Shown here in pieces: positions 14,241-27,580 of a stretch of DNA of 64,000 nt. Source of the stretch: Adiantum capillus-veneris (lineage: Eukaryota; Streptophyta; Polypodiopsida; Polypodiales; Pteridaceae); NCBI GenBank assembly GCA_014529385.2, contig CM043964.1, forward strand, positions 4,272,997 through 4,336,996, given 5' to 3'. Under the pieces are notes generated by a model. The model was not told where the DNA came from. It saw nothing but the letters and a program-made list of their open reading frames with translations, and did not search any database. A program made the position numbers and the translations under genes. Each line of letters opens with the position of its first letter. Position 1 is the first letter of the stretch.

Positions 14241-14584
14241 CTGTTCGGCGTGCATATATCCATGAGTGGAGAAATCCACTTTAGAGTCCGCCTTCGTGGT
14301 GTGATGAAGAGGGACTCCTGAAATGCAGTCACGCTCGGCCACACCAAAGTTAGTGATATTTAATTAGAACCTAGGTTAATTACAAGAGCAAAACCCCATG
14401 GTGTAAAGGGGATGTAAATAAGTAGCAGTGGCATTTAAGTAGTATCCCAAGTGATTTTATGCTACCCAACTGGTCCTGGGCTAGATCAATATGTGGTGGT
14501 GGGAGGGGGGTGTGAGTTTTTAGAATTTTAAAAAATCAAGAATAATATAGTACCACAGTGTGTGTGTGTGTGTACAACCTCTAC

Positions 14585-14588
<4 letters not shown>

Positions 14589-14678
<90 letters not shown>
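14589..14678 (+). repeat. (CT)n microsatellite, about 90 bp
   Basis: Perfect CT run, preceded by a short (GT)n at 14,560-14,573. It interrupts the region where the minus-strand reverse transcriptase remnant would continue. Confidence 0.97.
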
Positions 14679-14682
<4 letters not shown>

Positions 14683-14839
14683 TCTAATCGTTCATAATAC
14701 CATTGCCGCCATGCACGGAAAATAACTACATGCTTTACACGAGTCAAACGGCTAAAATTAACTAGTGGGCATTTATTGTACCATATAATTTTGATTAAGA
14801 GGTCACTTTTTTATGTATTCAATTTCGAACCATGCCATA

Positions 14840-16330
14840 TACAAATTACACCATAATGGGGAGCATTTATACCCCATTGGTATACCTTTTTCTTGTTGAT
14901 AAACATGTTTGTCTAATTTCGTAAAAGCAATTATCAAGGACAAATTCATTAATATTGTGTAAATATTCAATTGTCCAGACTACTTCACTTTTCTTTTTGG
15001 TAAGCACAATCAACTTGCGGTTTTTCTTAAAGCCAAGATATTTCAAAGTTTTTATGAGTTTAATAATGTTGTCAAGTACTTCAAGTAATCCATGCATGCC
15101 TTTATGAGGGATAGCTTCATAACATGATGTTACGTCAAATGAATGAATTTTTGTGATATGTTTTGATAGATTAATCAAAAAATCATATTGATTATTGATC
15201 ATCCAATATCCATTGGTTTGTATCCCAGAAAAAGTGTGTAGATTTTTATGTATGATTTTAGTGTACTCTATAAATCCTTATATTAATCCTTTGAGTAATT
15301 GAGTGATTATAGTTGTAGCAGGAGTAAATACACAGTTATGTGCATTAGTGATCCATCTAAATTCCATTTTGTGAATTTTAAAATTTCCCATAAGATATGG
15401 GAGTGAGTACTCCAATGGTATTTTTAACCCAATTTCTTGGGTATAAGACCCTATGGCATGACAAATTTCTTCTTCATTTGAGGAGAGAAGACAGAATTCA
15501 GGAGTTAATTTCTAATCTTCTTCTTGTTGCTAGTTCAATGCGTTTTTTACATATGAATACCAAAGTTTGTGCTAATTTATCCAGTCCAGAAATAAATAAG
15601 TATTGTAAAATATATTGAATTTCATCAATTAAGTATGTGTTTTTGTACTATGGAGTTTGGTTTTGCCTGTGAGATAAGGGAATTTTTGGGAAAAGGTCTC
15701 ATTAAATAAACTATGGATATAATTGTGATGAGCTTTACTATCCTCACATTCCAAGAGGGTACATAAAGTCTTCCATACTTTGCCAAGTTCTCTTACTATT
15801 GAGGTAGGGTTTACAGGTATCAATGGAATGTGGTTTAATCCTTTCCTGATAAATTCCTCGAAGATTTTATGTCTAGCTATGTTAGAGTCTGTGGTGATTA
15901 CATGTTTTTGGAAGGGTTCTAAGTTACCTATAAAGCTAGAGAATCATTTATGAGTTAAGCATCCACGTGGTTGTGTTTCTTCAAACTCTTTGGCAGATAT
16001 CACAGTTGGTTTGTAAAGACTATGGTGTACTAAATGCCTCCAAAAGCTTATCCTTCTATTTTCTAGAGAGAATCAGTAAAGAGATCCGGTCATTGATAGA
16101 AGTTGTGTTTAAGACGGATATAGAGTGGGTGATTATACCTTGTTTCTCAAAATCGAGAAATTTTTTGTGGAATCCCACACCTTTGAAACAAGAAATTATA
16201 CATTGCGTACCAATTGGTTGAACCAGAATGTCTTTTTCTATACCATATCCAAACAGGTGAGAGATGGACTCCAAAAAGCCTGAATCAATCACCATATAAG
16301 TATTACACAAACCATTTGAATTATTATCAT
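14840..16330 (-). pseudogene. Decayed reverse transcriptase, Penelope-like type
   Basis: Reading the minus strand from about 15,390 gives PYLMGNFKIHK then FRWITNAHN and TPATTIITQLLKGL, the N-terminal fingers block of Penelope-like RTs (usually P.lY.l.KiHK...RpI..). Further on is HSFDVTSCYEAIPH, the motif A block (F-D-V-T-x-x-Y/F-x-x-I-P). Near 14,870 is a degraded R..TNGV*MLPIMV that fits the Q..GiPMG motif B block. Minus-strand open segments at 16,310-16,056 and 15,823-15,629 probably encode the upstream part of the same protein. Several stops and frameshifts are present, and no Y-x-D-D block or GIY-YIG endonuclease was found because a (CT)n tract follows. Another RT lineage with F-D-V-T remains possible. 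Confidence 0.5.
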
Positions 16331-16439
16331 ACTAGCAGTAAGTTTCCTCAGTATATGATGGATACCCGACCAAAGGTATCCTGGGAAATTTTGTGTGTGT
16401 TTGAATTTAAAATCCCATCATTCAAAACCATATAGTGAG

Positions 16440-17440
16440 AGACTTAAATACTGTTTGCAAAAACTCATTGTGTAAACAACAAAACATAGAAGAATTTCTT
16501 GATATATAAAATTCATTACAAAATACTTTGATACATGACAAAGTAGGAGTTATAGGCCAAAAGCCTACCAGATGAGAGCAAGGATCTTTACCTGCCAACC
16601 ACCCACCAATACAATAATGAGAACTAATTTGTGCTTAATGGGTGACAAGTATATCTAGCAATCCCCAATGCTTGTTATTACTGTCACATCCCAGACCCCA
16701 ACCATATCCCTAAACATATATTATGTTTTCTTTAGCTCGTCTATGTAAGTAGGGTTTATTACGATCTTTGAAAGATTTTATGGGTTTACATGGTTTTGAG
16801 ATAGGGTCCCTAATTGCTATTGGCTTTTGTCTACTATGTGCATCCATAAGCTTGTCCTGAAATCGTTGGAATTTATGTCCCGAGTGATGCTCATCCTAGT
16901 TGTCTGCCTGTAGCAATTTTTATTAACCATAAGTAGACATATGTATGTTAGTTAATATCTTATGTTTAGAGCTTCGTCTTATGCCCCTTTTTATAAGTAT
17001 TTGGGAGCCTACGCATATATCTTTTTATGATGTCCAAATGTTCCATTACTATTGTATATATAGTGAAGTGTTTATTTTGAAACAGCAAATAAAGTGTTAC
17101 ACTTTTGTGCAGTTATGTACTAACATTCTAAACTTTGAAAAAAAAAATTGCAGCATTTCCTATGTACCAATACTCTTTTTTCAAAAAATCACCATAAGTA
17201 TTCATTATATCGCATATCCTCACATGAGGTTTTGATAGCTCAATTACTAAATCTTAATCAATGACCTCTGCTAATGCTTATATCAAAGATATTACAATGT
17301 TATTTCTAACAACAACTACATGTTTGATCCACGTTTATAGAGACCTTATGCACGTAATCAAAACAATAGGTCGCTTGGTACCTGAACCAAACTTGTCGTC
17401 GTCATTTGTGTATTTGTAAGCACGATTGATACCAGTTTTG
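16440..17440. other. AT-rich intergenic, nothing recognised
   Basis: Open frames such as 16,945-17,235 (+) show no family signature. Confidence 0.4.
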
Positions 17441-18216
17441 GTACAGTAACGAGGTTGGATTGTTCTTTGAAGTAGCATGTGAAGCTTAGCCATGTAATTC
17501 TCCACATTAGATCCCTTTCCCTACCATGCCAAAAGCTCCAAGTATTGTCAATCCAATCGGAATAGGAAATGTTGGACCACCATAATTTTCGATGAATTAT
17601 CTCGTAGTCTCACTTGGTCCTCCTATCAATCCAAGTTCATCCAAAATTGAGGGTCCAAATGAGAGAGTCTTGACATGTAATATAATCATTGTTCGTACTT
17701 GCGGTGACACTGCATTCTTCAAGACTCAATCTTGCTAAAATTGGAAGAAGTGGTTTGGATGGATGAGCACCATCTGGATCATAAGTCTAATTCTAAGAAG
17801 GGAGAGTTGTTTTCAAGAATTTAGGAGTGGACTCTGACCCACGTCGCTTGTTTACAATCCTATGGCAAGACTACATGGGTCCACGTAGGTGAATGTGTCT
17901 ATGACTTCTATTGTGCCCTCTTCAAATTCTCTTTCCCTCATGGGTCTTTTGGTTCTACCAAAATGGAATCTCAAGTTATGCAAGATTTCCATAGCCCATT
18001 TGTTTTCCTTGGTGAAAGGAGGATAGGATAAGGTAGACCATGAGACCTTGTCTACCAAAACATGGTATGTGTCATGCCTTAGTGGTCGACTCTATTGAAG
18101 CATAACTCTGTAGGCAGCATTGATTTGTGCTTGATAATGGATGCTAGTGTTACCCAAGCGCAATATTGAAACTAGAATGCATAAAAAACTACTTCATTGC
18201 ACATAGGTAAAGTACA
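17440..18216 (-). mobile_element. Ty3/gypsy fragment, inverted copy of 27.58-28.35 kb
   Basis: The reverse complement of this segment aligns almost end to end with 27,580-28,345, including the stretches gtactttacctatg, catggtctaccttatcc and a shared Gag segment. On the minus strand the frame NVENYMAKLHMLLQR, read near 17,500, matches VEDYAAKFRMLLQR in the gypsy element at 38.4 kb. It therefore covers the leader and N-terminal Gag of one gypsy family. Substitutions and small indels show it is old. No LTR is recognised. Confidence 0.75.
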
Positions 18217-18599
18217 AAAAGACCAAATAACACAAGAATACTATTTTCATTCATCATCATCCATCTTATACAAAATTGAGTTTTTTATACATGTGCAAAA
18301 CATAGACTTCCTTTCGATACATCAATACAAGAAGTTGCACCATTTTCAATCCACATGCACATCATTTTATTCTTCTACTAAGGTTTTTGTAGCGTAGCAA
18401 ACATGAACCTATAGCCCAAATAAATAGAAGAGTTAGTAGACCCCTAGAGAGATTCACTCCTTCCTTCAACCATCTCTCGGTTACATATTTTGTGGATCCA
18501 ATCATATGACTAAGCCATGTAACATGAATCCAAAAAGGAGTGGACAAATAGCATGCAGGCAAAGATGGACACGTTACAACAAAATTAAAACTAGGTATT

Positions 18600-19990
18600 G
18601 GTTGATTTGCATAAAGAGAAATGGGCATTACAAATAAATGGGTGTACACATTGAAAGAAAAGGGAGGTAAGAAAAGGAATTACAAATTTAGGTTTGTGGT
18701 AAAAGGGTTTTTTGTATTAAAAAAAGGTGTTGATTTTAATGAAACACATTCTCATGCTATCAAAATAAATTCCATTAGACTTGTTTTGAGATTTGTGGCT
18801 ACTCAAGATTTGGATCCTGAACAAATGGATGTAGACATGGAATTCCCTGATGGCAACTTGGAGGAGGAGATTTACATGCTTTAACCGAAAGGGTATGAAG
18901 AAAAGAGTAACGAGAAAATAGTATGCAGGTTGAGAAAGAGCTTGTATGGTTTAAAGAAAGCATCAAGATAGTGGAACCTAAAACACAATCAATGGATGCT
19001 AGATCATGGATTCAAACAATGCAACTTAGATCACTATGTATACACAAAGAATCTAGGAGGATGGAAAATACATCACCCTAATGTTGTATATTGATGACAT
19101 GCTAGTAACATACATGGTATTAAGAGATCTAAAAGAGGAGTTGTCTAGATCTTCTTCAATGAAATATCTACTATGGGTTCTACAAAATAAATACTCGGTA
19201 TGAATCTATCAAGGGATAGATTGAAGAAGACATTAACACTATCTCAAGAGAATTGCATCAAGAAGGTTCTAGAAAGGTTTGCAATGCAAAATGCAAAACC
19301 AGCTTCTACACTTTTGATTAGTCAATTTATGTCCAAAGACATAAGAGGAGATAGTTTATATGTCTAAATCTCCATATGTTACAACATTAGGCTCTCTAAT
19401 GTATGTTATGGTCTAGACAAGGCCTAGTACTGCACATGCACGGGGATTTATGAGTAGGTTCTTGGAAAATGTAGGTGAAGAACATTGGCGTGCTATGAAA
19501 TGGAGACTTAGGTATCTAAAAGGGACAAACACAAATGCCTTACGTTTTGGATGCACTAACATTTGTTTTCAAGGATATGTTGATGCAAATATGACGGGTG
19601 ACCAAGATACTTGTAGAAGCACTCCATGGTACATCTTCACCATTGGAGGCACAATGATAAGTTGGGCTTCAAAGTTGCAGAAAGAGATCTTGCTATCTAT
19701 CACAAAATCAAAATGTGTAGCTCTTGCAGAGGCTAGCAAAGATATTTTGTGGCTTCAAAGGTTTTTAGAGGATCTTGAATATAAGTAATACAATTGTGTT
19801 TTGTATAGTGATAATTAGAGTTCCATTCCCTTGCAAGGAATTCAACCTTTCACTCATGGAAAAGGCATATAGAAGTAAGGTATCACTTTATGCATACTCT
19901 TTTGGAAGAGGGACAACTAAATCTTGGAAAAGTGCACACAACCCTGAATCAAGTTGAGCTTTTGATTAACTTGAAATAATATTCAAGGAT
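18600..19990 (+). mobile_element. Decayed Ty1/copia fragment (RT and RNase H)
   Basis: The frame at 18,621 reads NKWVYTLKEKGG and later FRFVVKGFF.KKGVDFNETHSHA, the copia RT blocks K.VYKLK..G and R.VAKGF.Q..G.DY.E.F.P. LYIDDMLV at about 19,084 is the copia Y-[VI]-D-D-[ML] catalytic motif. The frame from 19,450 gives HWRAMKWRLRYLKGT, GYVDANMTGDQDTCRSTPWYIF and ISWASKLQKE..LSITKSKCVALAEA, the copia RNase H blocks. Gag, protease and integrase are missing upstream, where an inverted gypsy fragment ends at 18.2 kb. Stops and frameshifts between blocks show it is dead. LTRs were not identified. Confidence 0.85.
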
Positions 19991-20317
19991 AAGAAACAAA
20001 AACAAAAGGTAATGATACGTTTGTTAGAAATCAATCTCCAAGCGGTAGATTGTTAAGTGTGGAGCTTGATGTACCCTACTTTTATTCAAGAAAATCACAT
20101 TTGTAAGGCTACTATTATGAGGAGAAACCATCATGCATGAGAAAAAGCACTCACTAGAAATCTAAAAATCAAACCTTGGTCTCAAGCTTTGCTCAAGACA
20201 AGGGCTCATTGGAATACCTTGAGGACTGAACAATGGCCTGAAAACGGTTGGTGGTTGATGAGCACATCCACGCATGGTCGATTGTCTCTCATGTGAGGGG
20301 ACAAAGCATAGAGGCGA

Positions 20318-20735
20318 ACTTTGTAGAAAGCGATTCGTCCACAACATAAAACTCCTCTCCCAAGTGAATTCTTGTTCTCTCCATTGGCACTGTCAACTCT
20401 TCACTCCCAACCATGACAATTTCATGCAAAGCAAAAAAAGTATGTGGCGAAACATGCTCCTGTAGATATTTAACCCCAAAGATAATATTACCATTGGTAA
20501 AAGGAAAAGCCCTTTTGAAAGAAGGGAAGACTATAGTGCATTGACATGATAGTGGAGTAGAAATCTCTTGAAGGAGATTGAAAAGATGAGAGTGGAAGTG
20601 TTTAGTTGCGTTTAGAGGATTTAAGAGCATTTTATATTGATATTAGTAGTTATTAATAATATTTAGTAATTTTCAAAATTCATATTAGACTTATTTATTA
20701 GAAAGTTGCATTGCCCTTTCTAGTTTGCTCTACGT
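20318..20735 (+). repeat. Dispersed repeat copy A (direct match to 25,791-26,200)
   Basis: About 415 bp match the segment at 25.79-26.2 kb in the same orientation with scattered substitutions. Both copies run into a (CT)n tract immediately after the shared gcattgccct end. The minus strand of both carries an open segment (FALHEIVMVGSEEL) that I do not recognise. Confidence 0.85.
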
Positions 20736-20736
20736 C

Positions 20737-20766
20737 TCTCTCTCTTTCTCTCTCTCTCTCTCTCAT

Positions 20767-20797
<31 letters not shown>
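20737..20797 (+). repeat. Imperfect (CT)n microsatellite
   Basis: CT run with a few interruptions (attctctctcg). Confidence 0.9.
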
Positions 20798-20808
20798 TCT
20801 TCCATCGC

Positions 20809-20872
20809 AAAACTCACCTAGTGGATCATACTTATGTTCCATAGCATCCATTGGATGAACCTTTCCTAAGGT
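20809..20872 (+). repeat. Short copy of 25,449-25,515 between CT tracts
   Basis: The sequence from aactcacctagtggatcata to cctttcctaaggt matches 25,449-25,515 closely. Here it lies after copy A of the 415-bp repeat, whereas at 25.4 kb the same sequence lies before copy B, so the order is permuted. Confidence 0.85.
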
Positions 20873-20883
20873 CTCTCTCTCGT

Positions 20884-20968
<85 letters not shown>
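20873..20968 (+). repeat. (CT)n microsatellite
   Basis: CT run of about 95 bp with an early interruption. Confidence 0.95.
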
Positions 20969-20971
<3 letters not shown>

Positions 20972-21046
20972 TCTCTTAGATTGTTTTCTTTAGTAAACAC
21001 AGTTCGATCCCACATCGTCGTCACCATTGCTTTTGCCTCTTCCTTG

Positions 21047-21049
<3 letters not shown>

Positions 21050-21126
<77 letters not shown>

Positions 21127-21153
21127 ACTCACTCACACACACACACACACACA
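21050..21153 (+). repeat. (CT)n followed by (CA)n
   Basis: CT run at 21,050-21,122, then cactcactcacac leading into (CA)n to 21,153. Confidence 0.95.
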
Positions 21154-21459
21154 AGGAGAGGTATACACCTAAATCTATTTATATCAAGATTATTGCTAAC
21201 AGAAAGAGATATTAAAAGTCGTATAAACCCAAGATAATCCAAAACAGCTTTGCCAAAGGTCCAATTCCTACCCCAGTCTATATCAACTTTGCCAGCTACA
21301 ATGCATGGCGAAAAGTGTGTCACAAAATAGTAAAATCTTGGGCTTCACTCTAAGTTTGGATATATGTGCATTCATGGCTAAGAGCATTGTAGGACATGTA
21401 CTTTGCTTAACACGGGTTGATGTATGAACATGTTTTCATTTTAAATCAATCCAAGAACT

Positions 21460-22500
21460 TTAAAGAAAATGAAGTACAAGTGCTTGCAAGTCAAATAAGA
21501 TTTTTTTATTGGCCTCCCTCTTGGTGAAGTCAAGGCATCTGCAATAGGGCTCATCCTTGATGTGCACCTCATACACCCCCACATGTCCATCTATTGCATG
21601 ATGCTCAACCTTGAAGACTTCACGTGATTTGTCTACAATGCATTTCTCTTCAATCACCTTAGCCTTTAAACAAAGAGTGAGACCAGTTTTCTTAGATACC
21701 TCCTCTGAATTGGAAGTCCGAAATTTGACTCTTATGCCATTTCTTAGTATTTAACCACGGCTACTTGCTTTTGTTGAAGCGAAAGACAAATCACCTCCAC
21801 CACTAGGAGGAGTTTGTATGGTTGTTGCACTCTCTCGATCACTTCCAAGTGTCTCCACTTGAAATCCTCCTTCAAGTAGTACCTCAACTTCTTCATATGT
21901 GAGATTTGTTTCTAGATCAACTGGCCAAGTTGTTGGAGGAGGAGTTGGTCTGAGTTCTATATTATGATCCACCACATAGCAATGAATAACATGTCTAGGA
22001 CAAAACCAAAACCATTGTCTGAGTAGTCCATTTGGATGTTTTCTATACCCCTCAAAGGATGGTGCATGAGTCCCTTTACTACATGCCACAATATTTTCTC
22101 CACATCTTTTTTCACCACTAGGGTTGCCACTGCACGACACACGACTACTAATAGGGGTTCTTGTGATTGCCCACATAGCTTCATTGACCTTTCATTCCAA
22201 AACAAAAAACTTCATCTTCTCTTTGGAATTCTCACTCCCATATACTACCCCTAAATCTTTCCGTGAAAATGATCTTCCTTGGCATTCCGTGTGTTGTGTG
22301 GTCTTGTTTTTTTGCATTGTACTCTGGCCTATGTGTTGATTTATCCTCAACATCAATCACAATCGATATCCCTCGCTTTTGCCGAAAAGTTTCTTCGTCT
22401 CCTTCCAGCGGGGCACGAGCCTTATACATGGGTGTTCTAGATGTAGCCTCATTTACTACTCTTCTCACTTGTGCTGGACTAGAGGAAACTCTCTCCTTGT
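21460..22500 (-). pseudogene. Unidentified decayed coding segments
   Basis: Open minus-strand segments at 22,468-22,232 (containing KRGISIVIDVEDKST) and 22,176-21,751 (containing NGLLRQWFWFCPRHV) look protein-like and follow one another with shifts of frame. I recognise no domain. Given the surroundings they are most likely parts of a decayed transposable element. Confidence 0.3.
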
Positions 22501-24085
22501 AATGGAATTGGCCTATTTAATTTGAGAGTAGCAGAAATTAATGAGAGTACTTTTGAGAAATGACTTTGTGAGCATAGCAGGTGAACATAATTGAAGATAG
22601 CAACATAATCATAGAAATTAGTTAACTTGGCATGAACAATACTATTGCAAGAGAGAGAATTTAGAGAACATGATAACAGTTGAGGACCGGATTTATGTGG
22701 AGCCGGTCCCCCCTCCAATAGGCATTTATATTATGATTTCTCCCATTAAGAGAGACTTGTTACAATACAATTTTTGTAATCCTTGTGACCTAGGTGATGC
22801 AATGAAGATGGAAAGCTTCATGCATCACAAACATAACATAAACTTGAAGAAAGCTTTAACTATCCCAAGCCTCAGTCCCAAGACCTCAAACACCTTCGAA
22901 GGTGGAGAGAGCTAGCAGGGAATGAGGGTAGGGAAGAGGAAGAAGAAACATTTCGTAGGAGAAAGAATTAGTTCCTCACTTATCATAACTCTTGTTGCTA
23001 GCATACATAAAAGCATAGTAATGAAGAAGAAGGAGATGGCAAGCTTAAGCATTGAAGCATGGATCTTGGTTGGATTTGCACTCCATATCCAAGAGTGTTG
23101 GTGTAGGCTCTCAACCTCTACTTGCTTGGAGAAGGAGAGGGAGTTCTTGCACTTTGCATAGCACACAATGAGAGTGTTTGTGAGTGTGTGTGGGTGAGTA
23201 TACCCCCTGAGCAACCCCGTAGCTTGCTTGGGTCAACCCCCCCTTGTAGCTCATGCTTGAAGCTCATTGGACCCTTCCAGGCCTAGCCAATCACAAGCAG
23301 GAGGCATTACAAGCAGCAAGGGTAGCCTTGAGACAAGTGTCCCCCTTTCCCCTTTGAGAGAGAGGGCTAGATAAATGCTAAATCAATTAATTAAATCTCC
23401 TAAATTATTATTGGACCCCTTGGGTGGCCAACCAATAGGCTTCAAGCACACCATGAGGGCAACATGAGGAGGAACTTGACAAGTGTCCCTTTTGCTTTCT
23501 TTGTACCATGCATGCCTTGTGTGAGTGTGTGGGTGTTCTCTCTCATCCCCCCTCATGTAGGGCTCGCCCCCTCTTTGTAGGGATTGAATCTTTGACATTT
23601 TGACACCTCAAGCCCCTCATACATAGGCCCAGTTCCCACCACAAGCTTGGTTCATAAGCACTTTAAGCTTGGGCTGGGTTCTCACCTCAAGTGCAACCCT
23701 AGCATCTCAAGCATGTAAGGCACCTCAAGCATCTCAATAATTAAGCACCTCAAGCATCTCAAGCACCTCAATCATCAAGCATGACAAGCAGGACAAGCAC
23801 CTTGAGCTGGGTCAGGTTCCCGCGTCTCAAGCTCAGCCCTAGCTTACCTAAGGTCAAAGGCCTTTTACACACATTATTGGAGGTCTTCAATGAAGCTAAC
23901 CCTAAGGTCTTATTCTCCATTTGTTAGTCTTGCTCTTTGATAGACCATCTCTCATTTGGGCCCCTTTACCATTGGCCCCGTGTTGAGATAGATCTATAAG
24001 CACATGTCTATATCTTAACACTTGTTCCCGTTTATTCTCCCACATTAAGTGATCAATTTAATATGAGAAAATCATTTGGGTTGGT
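22501..24085. other. Unclassified repeat-rich DNA with CTCAAG-rich stretch
   Basis: No gene supported. Between about 23,640 and 23,840 the motif CCTCAAGCATCTCAAG and variants recur irregularly, giving a minisatellite-like tract. Confidence 0.45.
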
Positions 24086-24089
24086 TAGA

Positions 24090-24560
24090 TATTAGATTTT
24101 AGATTTTATGACACTCCTTGAGCCTCTCTAGTGAAGGACCCTTTCCAATATGTTTACCTTGAGAGTAAGAAACTCCCTTCGTGCTTTGTAGTATTTAATT
24201 TTCCATATGAAGTACATGCATCATACAAAGATGAAGTACATGCACCATACAGAGACTTTGTTGTAGCTACCACTTTAGAGGGGGCTAGACGCCATTTTTT
24301 GCACATGTCTTTGTGAGTTTGTTGAGGTGAAGAGATAATTTATTTTTTGGTGTGTGCCATCATGATTTGTTTCCAATAAAAAAGGCAAGATCGCTCTTGA
24401 TGTTGTAGAGCATTGTCTTTGCCACCGTTGAATGCTGTGCGAACTGCACCCCAGTTGTCTTGAGCTTCATCCGCCATGGAAATATGCTCTCTCACATCCA
24501 TGACCCTCCATAACTTCATTTATGTACTACCAAAAAAGAATTTATGCTTCCATGTCTTCC
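24090..24560 (-). pseudogene. Unidentified decayed coding segment
   Basis: On the minus strand one frame stays open apart from two stops. It reads HISMADEAQDNWGAV, then CLFYWKQIMMAHTKK, a stop, and HKDMCKKWRLAPSKVV. The composition is protein-like, but the family is not recognised. It probably belongs with the other minus-strand remnants between 20 and 26 kb. Confidence 0.3.
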
Positions 24561-25448
24561 TCTTTCATATCACAAGTTACAGTAGTGAGAAGATCTTGCA
24601 TGCTACAACATAAGACAAGCACATTAGTAAACACGTTGCTGGTTGTTTCTTAAGATATGCCAAATTTTGAAATATGTCCCTAAGACAACAAACCCTAGAT
24701 CATAAACGTGGCATGCCATGGTCACCCAATTTTCCACTCGATGAGTGTGATCAAACTGCACCCAAGCGTGGCGAAGGTATCTAGGTCCACTTTGTCGCAT
24801 TCAATTAACCAAATCCAATCCAGATGCAGGACCAACTGTAGACATCTTGAACACAAAACAAAGCTCCCCTTTTGCTCCTTACCTCGGAAATCTGTTTTTG
24901 TGAAAAAAAAATCATATGTGCAATCTCTTGCTAGCTACAACAAGGAGTCCAGACCAAAGCTCTCCTTTGTTGGCCCATTCCTAGTTGCAGCCACACGGAC
25001 GTTCGAAACATGTACATTAGAGTTAAATTACTTTGAGATATTATGTCCAAACAAGAGAAACATGAAAGAATCCTCACCAATTTTCCTCCACCAAAGGGCC
25101 CATTGCCTCAGTAACATTTAGAAATTCTTGCTCACCAAGTACATGGCTAAAGCCCCCTCTTGCATCAAAGTTGTCGTCACAATTTGCTTTGCCACACACA
25201 TTTGTACCTGTCTTCTGCTTGCATATCTATCCACACTGGGAGCTCATGCAACTATTTCTTTGGTTTTATCGGTGAGCCCTTTTGACAACCCATCCCGCAT
25301 GTCATGTTGGTGTGAGTTCCTTGATGTACCATCAATCTACTCATGATCTCATCCCTTGGAATGACATAATATACGAAGCAATCACATGTACCAAAAAAAA
25401 TGGGCGGTTGACCACAATAGTGGCCAGTAAGCTTGCCACCAAGTCCAT

Positions 25449-26193
25449 CTCAAAACTCATCCAGTGGATCATACTTATGTTCCATACCATCCATTGGATG
25501 AACCTTTCCTAAGGTCGGTTGAAACTCAAACACCATGTTACCATTGTACACCTTTGGTAATTCTGACACTTGTTTGATTTCCACTATCTTTGTGAAAAGC
25601 TTCACCATTGGATTAAAAAATAACAAATTACTATTTGTAATCCTTACCTCAATATAGTTTTGCAATGCTAGGCTCTCCAAAGAGTTTTTCCTTTCTTGGA
25701 CTAGTAGGGTCTATGTAGGGAACATCCACCAATGGAGCAACCATGCCACTAGAAATTGAGACTGTGTCATCTTCGACTAGCACCACAAACGTTGTAGAAA
25801 GAGATTCTTCTACAACATAAAACTCCTCTCCCAAGTGATTGCTTGTTCTCTCCATTGGCGTTGTCAACTCTTCACTCCCAACCATGACAATTTCATGCAA
25901 AGCAAAAAAAAATTGTGGCGAAACATGCTCATGTAGATATTTAACCCCAAAGATAATCTTACCATTGGTAAAAGGAAAATCCCTTTCGAAAGAAGGGAAG
26001 ACTATAGTGCATTAACATGATAGTGGAGTAGAAATCTCTTACAAGAGATTGAAAAGATGAGAGTGAAAGTGTTTAGTTGCGTTTAGAGGATTTAAGAGAA
26101 TTTTATATTGATCTTAGTAGGTATTAATAATATTTAATAATTTTTGAAATCCATATTAAACTTATTTCTTAAAAATTTGCATTGCCCTCTCCT

Positions 26194-26200
<7 letters not shown>
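25449..26200 (+). repeat. Dispersed repeat copy B with adjoining sequence
   Basis: 25,449-25,515 matches 20,809-20,872, and 25,791-26,200 matches 20,318-20,735, both in direct orientation. Minus-strand frames at 25,900-25,649 and 25,680-25,450 continue each other and include VMVGSEELTTPMERT, suggesting a coding origin in an unidentified element. Confidence 0.8.

Positions 26201-26274
<74 letters not shown>
26196..26274 (+). repeat. (CT)n microsatellite, left of LINE-tailed unit
   Basis: Perfect CT run of about 79 bp between repeat copy B and the 344-bp unit. Confidence 0.97.
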
Positions 26275-26930
<656 letters not shown>

Positions 26931-27580
26931 GTAAGGTTTCCAGTTTTTGAAACTTTAGAAATTGTACAAAGCCTGTTAAATTTAACTTGGTTATTAAGAA
27001 AACACTGTAGAATGATCCAACTATGGCTGATATTGGTATTTTTGGAACTGTAACCAGAGCTTTCTATGAAATTTCGATAAAATCTGGAAAACTTTCGGGC
27101 TTTGAAAGGTTACACTAGGAATTTAATTAGTTAAATTATAATTGGATGGTTTCAGTATTATTATTGTTAAAGACTTTTTTATCCTAAGGTTCTAGAAATT
27201 GCAGATAATTCAAATTTGAATCATTAAACATCAGAGAAATTAGCACGAATCGATTCTGGAAGCTGGGGGGCTATGTGGAGCTGTGTGGAACCTACCCGGG
27301 ACAAACTTAGCAGTAGGTGGTGCTAGTTGAAAGCTTGGGGCTTGCTTGAGGTGCCAGAACCTGCCAGAAACAGCTCGGGGGCCCTGAAAACCTATAAAAA
27401 GATCCCCTTCCTTCACAAAAAATTAGATTCAAAGCCTTGGTAAATTCTCTCTCATCTAGAGGGACCTCTATGCAAAATCACTAGAGAGCAAAGCTCTAGT
27501 TGTTTAATCAATGGTAATTAGCACTAACCTTTTTTATTAGTAAAACTATGTTAACCTATTTACATTTTTCTTAATCGGTA
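26931..27580 (+). other. Possible LTR or promoter region of the gypsy remnant
   Basis: No coding sequence. A TATA-like cctataaaaag lies at 27,391-27,401, upstream of the gypsy leader that starts near 27,580, so this may be the element's left LTR, beginning TG at 26,930. No matching right LTR was found, so this stays a suggestion. Confidence 0.3.

Noticed and set aside
24708-25121. 137-codon plus-strand frame
   Set aside because: No domain or composition typical of coding; neighbouring decayed coding lies on the minus strand.
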